Origin: Heliopora coerulea
Taxonomy: Eukaryota > Cnidaria > Anthozoa > Scleralcyonacea > Helioporidae
Length of the DNA: 64,000 bases
Assembly: GCA_030142905.1 (NCBI GenBank)
Contig: JASJOG010000252.1
Span: forward strand, 124,501-188,500
Reading direction: 5' to 3'
Shown: in pieces, positions 54,320-64,000 of the stretch
How positions within the stretch are numbered: position 1 is the stretch's first letter
How the letters are laid out: each line of letters starts with the position of its first letter
The notes under the pieces: model-generated
Database searches by the model: none
Seen by the model: only the letters and a program-made list of their open reading frames with translations
Told to the model about the DNA's origin: nothing
Made by a program: the position numbers and the translations under genes

Positions 54320-57172
54320 TTCCGCGTGCCCCGGGAGGAGAGGTAATTTTTCGCATAACCGCTGTTTTAGATTAATTTTTAGATTAATTGTTTTAGATTA
54401 GCTTTTGTTGCCAGTGAAGCTTGATAATTTAACTGAGGCTTGCACATGTGACAGAATTTCCAGTGAGAGCCTTTACATGGTTAGAGTCTACTAGTCAGAA
54501 CATGTGAGGTGTTAACAAATATGTCACGAGTAGTTTGACAGAGTTACTGATGTTGCTTGACAATTGCTTGATTAACTCCATATTTTCTGGCTTAATTTAG
54601 CTCTTAGTGGAAGGTTTGGTATTGTTTCATTGCCAACAGTTTACCAGTGAGTAAATTTTTTGGTTCTTTGATGTGGTGTATCCATTGTCTTATTTCTTGT
54701 AAATGCAAAAAAGCTAAGAAAACCTAATCCCTTGCATTTTCTGGAATTGTTGTTGTCTTCTTGGCAATTAATTTATGACCTTTTCTTGCTCGATGTCTTT
54801 GAAACACAATGTATTTAATGGGGAATTTTGTTTGTACCAAGAAAATGAAAACTCGATGAATTGGTAGCTTTTATTGAAGAAAAAAAGTGGGAAAGTGTAG
54901 ATCCTATACCATCTTGGAAATCTCCTGGCTCATTTTTGTAAGTAACTAGGGGAATTTCTTTGAATTGATGAATTAACTGTGTGTGTTATTTGTAGCACAG
55001 TACATCTCTCTACCAGCCCATAAGTGAGCTAGAACCGTGACAAGACGAAAAACCTGAATTTTATGTTCAAAAGAAACGACGGATCGCTGACAGCCATGTT
55101 CGCTCCCTCCAAATTGAAAGTGTCTGGCTGTACGAAGTTTTCACCGGTGAAAAATATCGTACCCAAATTTCGTAAAGTAATACAATTTTTTCCACTGGGT
55201 TAAAAGTCGTACCGACGTTCTGATTGGCTAGTGGTTTTCCCGCCACAAATTTATCTCCGGCCACCTCTCGTAGCGTTCTATCCCAGCATCATACGAGCTT
55301 TCAAAATGCAAGTTAAAGGAGACATAAAAAAACTTTATTATGAACAATTCAGGCAAACTAAAAGGTAGAACACTCCTTTACAACCTTCAAGCTGCACTTT
55401 CAATAATGGAAGCGTGTTGTGAAGTGGAATAGCCTTATTTCGTTTAGTCCTTACACTTGAGAAGATTACTGTGTGAATAATGCTGGCAAAAATTAAAGGG
55501 TAGGAGGCTCGTTTACATATTTCAAGCTGTATTTTTGACAAAAGGCACGTGTTGTGAAGTATAAGCCGAATTGGTCAATACTTCATTTTCATATTTTATT
55601 GTAAGCATAAAAGAATTGCCAAATATGTGATGTGTTTTCAAAAACTTAATTTAAAGACTAAGTATACTCATATAATAACTATAAATCCATCATAGCAAAC
55701 ACTTTGGTTTACTCAGTCCTAGTCGTGGTAAAGTTTGTTCGTTTGTTTCTTATGCATTTATATGATGAAGTATTGTGTTAGATGATTTCTTACTTCGATA
55801 TTACTATAATTAATTGTAATTCATTATAATTCATTATAATTCATTATAATTATAATTAATTATAAGTAATAATGTTAATGGGAAAACCGAGGTTTGTCCC
55901 ATGAAAAGATTTCTTAGTTACGGCCTTTCTTGTAGAGTTTTAAGTTAAACTTAAATTTCAGATAAAGGACAGAACTACTAATTTGCACCGAATTTAAAAT
56001 ACCCTCATTTTCATGGTAATTTTCATAACATTAAGTCAATTTCTTTGGAAACAAGCTTGTCGAAGCAAAATTTTACAGAAATCTTTTAATTTTTTTTCCA
56101 AGAAGGTGGATCAGGTTTGAAGTATGAAGTTATTTGTCTAGATTGAGTATACTTCCAGAACCGGCGAGGGCAGGAATTCGTACCCCAGTGGACAAGATCT
56201 CCTGGGGCCAGCCCTGAGGTGAGGCCTGGGCCAAGCAAAGGATCAAGTGGCAATAGGCATCAAGGGCCACACTCCTCTGCTTTGGGGCCGATTGTGATTT
56301 CGATATCCCTGTATAAACCTCCTTTTTTTAAACTTTTTCACAGATATTTGTCGCGTTCTTTTTCATTTTGTTTTGTTTCGTTTATTTCTTTTGACACCAG
56401 CTTGCTGGTTATGTAATTAAACAAACTGCTGTGTTTGTGAGACCACAGATACCATAATTAAGTTACATTCGAGTTTAATATCTGAAGTTCAGTCGTACTG
56501 GTTTGTGTCCTTTATATACATTATAATAGCATTTACCAACGGGAATAGCGGATTACGCGCCTTTTATATGTTCTTAGATCATTAAGGGTACCAGGGGCAA
56601 TCTTCAAGTCAACTTCATTCACCGTTTTCCATTTTTTCACCAACTACATTTTTGTTTTGTTGATTTTTTTTTTTCGTGCTTGTCATTTACCTCTGCGTCC
56701 AGTTGGTGAAGAAACGATTAGTCCAATCCTAGTCTGCGAAAATCTTGAGGACAATTCCCTTGCGTCCAGGCCAGGGAAACTGGAACTTCTTCGAAAGACT
56801 TAGAGTAAATTCTAAAAATTTTTATAATGTGATCCTTAAACCCGAGTGGTCAACAAAAATATAACAAAACAACAGACTAACTCGTATTCCTGGATTATCG
56901 CTAATCGTCCCCTGACTGCCGACCCCTGTGATATTTTTAAGTTTTTGTTTTCGACATGTATTCTCGTTTGATTGTCTTTTTTCATGTATACATGAGTAAA
57001 TATAGCTTCTACCGTACTCTGTTCACAGGAATTGGGGTTAGCTTGGCGATAGTACATTCATTTAGTAGGCAGGAGCTCATCCCGGGTTCCTTTTCCTGAG
57101 TTGAAGATCCTCAGAAGAACTCCATATCCTTCACTGCGGTTGTGTCACCAGCCAGCTTGTGCTGTTTTATTT
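54320..57172. other. 3' flank of the FGF gene and intergenic DNA
   Basis: No exons recognised. 55800-55870 is a TTCATTATAA-type AT repeat. The FGF 3' untranslated region should lie at the right end. The GC-richer patch at 56160-56290 shows no convincing frame. Confidence 0.4.
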
Positions 57173-60100
57173 CTATATTGCAAAATTTCGGCGCTTCAAC
57201 TGAAGCCTGTATTTGCTATAATCTTGTACCATGAATTCGATAGAACGATGCCTGGCCCACGTTTTTGACGGTCTTTTTAATTTACCGTCTTTTTTTATTG
57301 CTAAATACCACTTCCTTCTGCCCGTTCTGTCTACTGTGCGATGATAGTACGAGTGGTAGGTATGGAACAAATTGTGTTTCTCAGTTTCCTTGAACAGGGT
57401 GTCAGTGGAAGCGGCCGAATCCTAACAGGAAGAAAAATAAATAAAAAAAAACCCCAAAACTTTTCAATGGAAAACTAGTCATTTTCCCAAACACATACTT
57501 TCCAAAGTATACATTTCATGTACGTACAATTTAGGGTAAGGCATAACTCTCTACAAACCAATGCAACCAACACCCAACTCTTACTGGCATTTACTGTATA
57601 AAACACTTTACTGCACTTTATTACAAGCTCTAGGAAACCAAATTCATGCACTTTTTAGTTTTTTCAAGAAGAGTTGTAACCACAATAACTACAGCAATTA
57701 ATGCAACAAACAAATAGCAAAGTAAAATCCCAAATTATTGGTTTTTATCATATTAAAAATAAATTGTAAATACAGTGTGTCACAACTCTTAATCTGTCCA
57801 TAACAATTTTTAATGAGCATTGAGTTACCTAAATAAGATATAAGAGTTCATTGCAGCAGTGAAAAAGTATAGTAAGTTGGATCACAAAACCATAAATACG
57901 TTCAAAACTTCTGGTTAGCAAAAGGATAGTTATAAATTTAAAAAACACGAGAATACTTTTCAAAGACATGTTTCGGCAAGACTTATGCCATCTTCAGTTT
58001 ACAAGATGATGTTTGCAAGGCTTTAAATAAGAATTATAGTATGAATAAATTAACTAATTACAATGACGATATGTTAGATGATTAATTACAATGACAGTGT
58101 GTTGTGTGAGGATTAACGGAGGCGGTATCAGACGATAATTACTAGCAGAGGAAGGTGTTGATATGTTGCATTTGTGTGTTTAATTCTGGTTTTTTGTTTT
58201 GGATGTGAATAGCTTCTTTCAATTTGAGTGTGAAAGTGGTTTTGGCCGAATCTAAAATTTTAAAGCAGTTAGGTGTGTAATGGTTTTTGCAGTTTATAGA
58301 GTTATTGAGGTGTTTAAAGATGTGAGAATTTCGATCAGTTAAAGTGTGCTCTTTGATCCGCGTTGAGAAATGGCGAGAGGTTTCACCAAACTGTCAGAAC
58401 GTAATTGTTTTCCTTCGCACCTTATTGACAAAATCACAAAACAATATTTAAGGACACCCAGACAAAACCCTGACAAAAATGTTTCCAACAACACGGAAAA
58501 TACCAATATCCACTATCTCAAACTCCCTTACATTGGTAATTATTCTAGACTTACCCCAAATCAAAATAAGACAATTGTGTAAACGTTTCTGTAAAGACCT
58601 TAACATCAAACTAGTGTTCTCTACTTTCAAAATCAAAACTTTTTTCAGTTTCAAGGACCCGATTCCCACAGCTCTTAAATCACTCGTAGTTTATGAATTT
58701 ACTTGTGCGGGATGTAATTCCCGTTACATTGGTGAAACCTCTCGCCATTTCTCAACGCGGATCAAAGAGCACACTTTAACTGATCGAAATTCTCACATCT
58801 TTAAACACCTCAATAACTCTATAAACTGCAAAAACCATTACACACCTAACTGCTTTAAAATTTTAGATTCGGCCAAAACCACTTTCACACTCAAATTGAA
58901 AGAAGCTATTCACATCCAAAACAAAAAACCAGAATTAAACACACAAATGCAACATATCAACACCTTCCTCTGCTAGTAATTATCGTCTGATACCGCCTCC
59001 GTTAATCCTCACACAACACACTGTCATTGTAATTAATCATCTAACATATCGTCATTGTAATTAGTTAATTTATTCATACTATAATTCTTATTTAAAGCCT
59101 TGCAAACATCATCTTGTAAACTGAAGATGGCATAAGTCTTGCCGAAACATGTCTTTGAAAAGTATTCTCGTGTTTTTTAAATTTATAACATAAATACATT
59201 ACTGTATTATATACATTCTAAGTTTACAGTACCATTTTTCTGGGACTTCTTTCTGCGAAAAAGGAGTAAATGATTTCTATTTTTCCAGCTCTGGCTGATA
59301 TAATAGTATTAAATTTTGAAAATGATTTAACGCAAAAGTATCCACATCACCTGAGCTATGATGTCTTCTAACATATCTTCTTTTTCGGTCATCACCGCTA
59401 TCACAACCACTTTGTCCTGAGGGTTGATCGAGTCTATCAGTTTTGTCCGTTAAAAAAGAACAGAATCCCTCACGAATGCTTTGTATTGAACGCCCTTCCT
59501 ATATTTAACCTTCGCCGGAGCTTTTAGCAATTTTTTATTTTGTAATTCAAAAGCAAATGGAATCTGTAACAGACAAGCTCAATGTACCGACAAATGTACT
59601 GGATGAACCGGCAAAACTAGTAAGGACGAAAAGTGGAGGAACAAACTCCCCCCTGCCCCCCTGGCTATGCTAATGTCTACACACTATTATCATCACCGTT
59701 GATGATACATACCGTTGCATATGCTTTTCCCGTTTTGTCGACCGCTATGTATTTTCTCATCCTAACATTGAAGATTCGCACCACGCCTGTTGCATATGAC
59801 CGAAGTTCAAACTTCCCTGAAAGACACCGTGAAAACAATTTTTAGAGCTACGTGTTTGAGAATAAAGAAACTGCGAACGGTTCTTCGTGCAATATGATCT
59901 TAATCCAACTCTTTGAAATTCAGGGTTGTATAGGTCACTTACAAAATGTTTCTCTAAATCTACACTTACGTTAACCGCAGTTTTAGAACTCCTCCGCTGT
60001 CAGTCAAAAGTAAACTACCAATCATCGAAATCAGTCTATTCAATAGCTGTGATTATCTTTATCATTTGATGACAAATCTAACTTACTAGAATTTAGTCAT

Positions 60101-61726
60101 TTGATGATAAACCTCATTTACCAAAAATAGCTGTTTTCCAAATACAGTCATGTTTGTGTAAGCCGCGTCGAATCCCGCGAAGCCCAGACGACACTAACAC
60201 ATGTGCATGGAGAGCCAATAATTAGATTAAAAATAAGCTACCTATATCCCGTTTCAAAACATGAACACTCGGCTTACTTTGACGAAGTACTTTTGCTCCA
60301 GGACGAAACGTAAAATGGCCTCGCCCTCATTTTCAGTTGGCAAATTTTTAGCTTTTTTAAGTGAGTCGTTTTGCCGATACACACTGCATGGGGATTTGGG
60401 TAACTTTGTCAGTTTGAGTTTGTGTACTTCGCATGTTTGGTGCGTGATTTTTTTTAAAAAGGTTGGCACTTCGTAGACGATTTCACTCGCTTCTGGGTAA
60501 ACTCCCAGAAACCGTTTTGAGGTAAGCTTTGACCATCAAGCTTAGCCGGTGATGAAGGGATACGTGGTCAATATGAACGAAGTGCTGTTTTGTTTTGGGG
60601 ATTTTCTTAACCATTTTTCAGGAAGAATCTCTTCAGTTGGGCGTTCATTTAATCTCCTTTGTCATTAAAACTATGCCGAGGAGAGAGAAAGAGAGAAAAA
60701 TTGTCATATTAAAGGTATCTTGCTCCGCTCGACGTATTAACAATTATCTATTTCCGTCCCTTTTGGTGTCGGAACTACATGACATTCCGGTGCTGTTTAC
60801 AGACAGTTAACGGGTCCTTTTTAATCCGATTGACTTGTGTAAACACCAGTTTGGCAACCAACCGACATCAAACCGTGCAATATGACAAGTTGCGAAAGAA
60901 ACCCCAACCCACACGGCACTTTCTCGAAGAAACGCATGCGAATTGTGTAGTTTAAAATGGGTTATAATAGGTGCATTGCTGCGACACCGTGTGAAGGTTT
61001 ATAAAATAACGCCGTTTTAAAAATTCGTGATACAGTAGTCAGACCGTAGAGTACATCTATACATGTTCATGCTTTTTTTTACGTCTACTTTCACTTATTT
61101 TCGTAGTTCACGTGGTATACTCCAAGATACATGTAGGTGCCCGCTCCTCAAGATATCTAATTGGTATAATCCTGATTTTCCTATTCTAGTTCCGTGCGTT
61201 TGGCTGTTTTTAACCAAGATGCAATTTATACTTATTTAGTATTCCATTTCTTCAGGAGAAAACTTAACAAATCTCCTTTCGATTTATTTTAATTTAGTGC
61301 TTGGCCGTGATTATTTAGAATAAACAATACATCGCCCCTTGACTCAATGGTTGATCGATCGTGTACATATATTCAGCAAACCTCAAATACGTCACAAAAT
61401 CTTGGTGCATATATCATAAACTCATGATACTGCTAAGACTTACCGAACTTCTTGACAATTTTTTGGTTCTTTGTGCCTGCTAGTTTGCCCTTCATGACTA
61501 GAAAGTATTGGTTTTGGCACATGAATACCACTTTACGTCTATTGGTCGGATTCGGAAGAATTTTACGAATCGCCGAATGTGAGCCGCTGTTCCATCTCTC
61601 TTTCTCTAACCAGGATTCTTTTTGTAAAGGTCTTCCAGTTAACGATACCTTTCTAGCTTTCGCGGATAGCAAGCCGTCGAAGGTAATGATGGGACCCAGA
61701 AACAAAACCAATATGCTATATTTCAT
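57173..61726 (-). CDS. fibroblast growth factor, secreted ligand
   Basis: Three exons, 61726-61444, 59816-59713 and 57421-57173, join in phase to 211 aa ending in TAG. FGFs bind FGF receptors and heparan sulfate outside the cell to drive Ras/MAPK signalling. Residues of about 1-22 (MKYSILVLFLGPIITFDGLL) are a signal peptide. A basic linker follows, then the beta-trefoil. Strands from exon 1 are VVFMCQNQYFLVMKGKLAGT. Exon 2 has FELRSYATGVVRIFNVRMRK and YIAVDKTGKAY, the FGF signature region. Exon 3 has TLFKETEKHNLFHTYHSYYH, then GRRKWYLAIKKDGKLKR (heparin-binding loop) and ARHRSIEFMV. The three-exon trefoil with phase 1 and phase 0 introns is the classical FGF layout. The signature lacks the usual second cysteine, and I cannot assign a subfamily. 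Intron 2 holds a Penelope-like element. Confidence 0.93.
57930..59188 (+). mobile_element. Penelope-like retroelement with 458-bp inverted arms
   Basis: 57930-58387 and 58731-59188 are equal in length and complementary throughout as far as I can follow, around a 343-bp unique centre. The right arm carries the end of the GIY-YIG coding region and the 3' sequence, and the left arm is an inverted copy of the same. Each outer part has a hammerhead-type core: minus 57997-57965 and plus 59121-59153 (CTGAAGA, a GGCA/TGCC stem, GAAAC, AT, GTC). Penelope elements are known for 5'-truncated copies joined to inverted or tandem partial copies and for hammerhead motifs in their terminal repeats. It sits in FGF intron 2, in the opposite orientation to the gene. 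Confidence 0.9.
58390..58976 (+). pseudogene. Penelope-type reverse transcriptase end plus GIY-YIG endonuclease
   Basis: The reading starts inside the thumb region of a 5'-truncated Penelope ORF (KLPYIGNYSRL near 58530). It changes frame near 58555 and continues to the stop at 58974-58976. The GIY-YIG module shows VVYEFTCAGCNSRYIGET, then SRHFSTRIKEH, and ends with KLKEAIHIQNKKPELN, including the CxxC of the Penelope-specific linker. The reverse transcriptase catalytic motifs are absent, so it cannot move on its own. Confidence 0.88.
59190..59712. other. FGF intron 2, remainder
   Basis: No further gene. CTCCCCCCTGCCCCCCTGGC near 59647 resembles the G/C-run ends of small transposons, but no partner end was found. 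Confidence 0.35.
59820..61440. other. FGF intron 1
   Basis: A 1.6-kb intron without recognised exons, repeats or RNA genes. Short ORFs on both strands near 60254-60476 overlap as sense/antisense shadows and are not supported. Confidence 0.5.
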
Positions 61727-62280
61727 AATCTTTAAAAAATAAAGAAATAGCTATTCGTCAGACCTCAGATAGGAATGCATGCAAAACTAGTTCACCTCTT
61801 AAGTGATGATTCATAGCAGCTTGGCGCGGGCCCCACATGTAATGAAGAGAATGGTTTACGAATGCACGATGAGTAAACTTAAGTTGTTATATAACTTTTG
61901 TATTCCAACATTGGTCAGTTGACTTACCGAGTTATGTTGTAATTTTTGCTAACGCCTTCAATGCCTTGAGATAACGGCTCGCTGTTTCCTCTAGTCTAGC
62001 TAATTCACTTTTTGGTTCTCATATAGTTCACAGCGTTTGTTGACTAACGTGTCAGTGTCTGTTCTTCTGGTAATTGATAAGTGAAAGATGGTTATGGCAC
62101 GAACGGACTGCCCTCCGGAACTTTGAAAGAGTTTAAACAACAATTTCGTATTGGGAGGTCTTCTATTCATAACTGACACCGTCTTCACAACCATCGCAAT
62201 CTTATTTCCTTTAAAAAAATCCTAATAACACGCATTCTTCTCGTTTTGGAAGTTGCTGAATGAGGCAGCTTGAAGAGGAA
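61727..62280. promoter_or_regulatory. upstream region of the FGF gene
   Basis: The start codon is at 61726 on the minus strand, so this region should hold the 5' untranslated region and promoter. No defined element can be pointed out. The 64-residue ORF at 62194-62000 (minus) is not convincing. Confidence 0.35.
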
Positions 62281-62288
62281 AGAGATTT

Positions 62289-62347
<59 letters not shown>

Positions 62348-62356
62348 AATATATAA
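62289..62356. repeat. (TA)n microsatellite
   Basis: About 65 bp of TA dinucleotides. A second, shorter (TA)n run at 62614-62631 flanks the other side of the foldback at 62407-62598. Confidence 0.95.
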
Positions 62357-62406
62357 ATGAAATTGTTAATTTGCCAAACATGAGTTTTGTATATGAAAAA
62401 TTGTGT

Positions 62407-62598
62407 TAGTCAACTATAGGATGAATAATGATAATACCTTAAACATAACCATTGAAATTTTCACTTTTATTCACAAACGTTTTCGCTCTTAAGCTCTTAT
62501 CACCTGAAGAGCTCAAGAGCGAAAACGTTTGTGAATAAAAGTGAAAATTTCAGTGGTTATGTTTAAGTTATTATCATTATTCATCCTATAGTTGACTA
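62407..62598. repeat. 192-bp foldback with hammerhead-like core, between TA repeats
   Basis: TAGTCAACTATAGGATGAAT at the left mirrors ATTCATCCTATAGTTGACTA at the right, with arms of about 90 bp. The centre, 62504-62526 on plus, reads CTGAAGA, GCTCAAGAGC (self-pairing), GAAAAC: a hammerhead-type catalytic core with the usual G-C closing pair of stem II. It is probably a non-autonomous Penelope relative that inserted into, or grew, a TA repeat. Confidence 0.8.
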
Positions 62599-62639
62599 AA
62601 ACAATTTTTCGTATATATATATATATATATAGGAAGAGA

Positions 62640-63860
62640 GATTTTACCCTGATCAGTGATGATGCCAACGTTGAAAACCTTGCCCATTTACGACAGTGTC
62701 TTTAGACTGTTGTTTTGTACTTTCGCCTACCATTCTTTACAATACAAACATTCAATTATATATTATCTTAATTTGTTTCCAATTTGTCCCCTATTGTTGT
62801 TGCAAGGCGCCTTTTTATATGGTTCGCCCAGGTATGTGACTGAACCAGCAAATTTCCGCTAAGCAGGATGAATTACCGCATAAACAAACCATGACAGAAG
62901 ATAAATGGATTACCTCATACTGTGACGCACTGAGGAACGGAAAGTGCAACTAAAAGCCGCTAACATTTTGATTAATTTCATCGGGTTGTTCGCGTCGTAG
63001 CCCAGTCAAAACCTTCTTACACCGCTTAAAAACCGAAGCAAAATAACGTACTGTACATTTATTCAACTGCAACGACAAAGCTCATATTTCAATTGAGTGG
63101 TCGATGCAGTTATTTTTAGTAATTGATTTCGTTTCGTGCCATGTTGAGATAGATGGTCAAATCTTTGGGGATCCGAAGCGCTAAGACATAACGTCTTTTG
63201 AAAATGATGCATGCGGAAATCCTGCTACTCCATAGTGGCATCAGAACAAAGACAGGTTTTCCTCAGTTAACTTAAGACTTTGTATGTGGAGCCAGATATT
63301 AATCTCACATTTCGTAGCTCATAAACAAATGACGTATATGATACGTACACCACAAAAAAGAGCCGGGTTCTCTTAATATAACAGTGATATGACACAGCTT
63401 TGTGTATCGAGTTCGGTTTTGCAATGTTGATTAATTGATTAGAACATGACATTTTTGAATGAAGTTTCTTTTTTTTGAATCTCAGAAACGGTGGCTTATC
63501 TTTCTACGTCAGAGGTCCCATCTGATCCATGGCGCATGTTATTTTTGGCAGGTCGAACCTTGGAGAAACTTGTACTTAGAAAACACGCACGTTCATTTTG
63601 AACCAACAAGAACGGAACTCCTTGGTGCAAGAGAAGTTGGTTTTTCTCAGACCCCTTCGGAGAACATGTTCTCCATTAATTACGCTCACATCCGTTTGTC
63701 TCTGGCTACATGGCGCGAAAACAGAAAGCGATCAGTGTTAATTTAGCTGGCAAACAACATTTGCAGAAGTCGGGAAATAAAGTACTTGGAATTAGGAATC
63801 GTCTTTTACATCGTATCCAAGAACTGGCCGTCATGGTTCATTTTCAGTACGAAAACGTTT
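62640..63860. other. intergenic, nothing defined
   Basis: Short ORFs on both strands, including plus 63459-63746, show no recognised similarity or splice pattern. Confidence 0.35.
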
Positions 63861-63864
63861 GTTC

Positions 63865-63999
63865 TTAACGTTTAAAAAAGAGGTGATTAGATTTTTGTAT
63901 GCGCTCATTACGTTCAGACGAATGTTTTTCAACGATTTCGTCTCGAATTACGCGATTGAGTTTCTCTTGCATCACAATTCCTTCGAAGTCTTCCTCCGA
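63865..63999 (-). CDS. C-terminal coding-like end of an unknown gene, cut by the window edge
   Basis: The minus-strand frame is open from the right edge for 44 codons and stops at TAA (63865-63867). It reads SEEDFEGIVMQEKLNRVIRD, then EIVEKHSSERNERIQKSN. The charged, helix-forming composition looks like real protein. No family recognised. Confidence 0.35.
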   Translation of the reverse strand, partial: SEEDFEGIVMQEKLNRVIRDEIVEKHSSERNERIQKSNHLFFKR

Positions 64000-64000
64000 T

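Noticed and set aside
60254..60476. Overlapping 71-residue ORFs on both strands in FGF intron 1
   Set aside because: Mutual shadows with no similarity or splice context.
62000..62194. 64-residue ORF upstream of FGF
   Set aside because: No signal peptide, domain or acceptable splice pattern, and it is short enough to occur by chance.
1..64000. CRISPR arrays or bacterial operons
   Set aside because: Repeats lack regular spacer structure, and the genes are spliced. Nothing prokaryotic was seen.

Overview
The window is animal nuclear DNA: AT-rich, intron-rich, and densely seeded with transposon relics. Three multi-exon host genes can be assembled from splice sites and matching reading phases. 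They are a FERM-domain protein (minus, 1358-15006, 11 exons, 512 aa), a DDHD1-type intracellular phospholipase A1 (plus, 17994-26515, 12 exons) and a secreted fibroblast growth factor (minus, 57173-61726, 3 exons, 211 aa). FGF plus FERM and DDHD proteins point to a metazoan. The kind of protein-primed polymerase element present, the Penelope-like element and a Crypton/ZMYM-like gene start make a cnidarian my best guess. That last step is inference.

Layout. 1-1040 is a broken LINE reverse transcriptase. 1041-15006 is the FERM gene, whose introns hold foldback elements, hAT-type MITEs, a 0.9-kb pyrimidine tract and a tetranucleotide array. 15007-17993 is the head-to-head spacer between the FERM and DDHD genes and carries a Crypton-like gene start. 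17994-26515 is the DDHD gene, with two large hairpins and a CCCTT-rich array in its introns. 28336-38210 is a decayed virus-like element: a DNA polymerase B, a BRO-N/VRR-NUC-like protein, a lectin-like protein and many tiny membrane or basic proteins. Many of these starts have a short TATATATA-type element just in front, and related degenerate repeats in the same orientation lie on both sides of the element. 39556-41130 has a possible secreted-protein ORF, AT microsatellites and a striking pair of hairpins. 41490-53580 holds many copies of one exon-bearing segment, three of them in a tandem array of about 510 bp, interrupted by a hAT element and by a tRNA-derived foldback insertion. 50150-50650 is a Penelope remnant. 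57173-61726 is the FGF gene, whose second intron holds a Penelope-like element with 458-bp inverted arms. The right edge has a short coding-like end of an unknown gene.

The host genes do not look functionally linked. The most unusual material is mobile: the polymerase element and its repeats, the tRNA-derived head-to-head retroposons with 12-13 bp target duplications, hammerhead-ribozyme-like cores at the ends or centres of foldbacks, and the double hairpin with compensatory changes. The viral-type polymerase genes are all broken and are described by position only.
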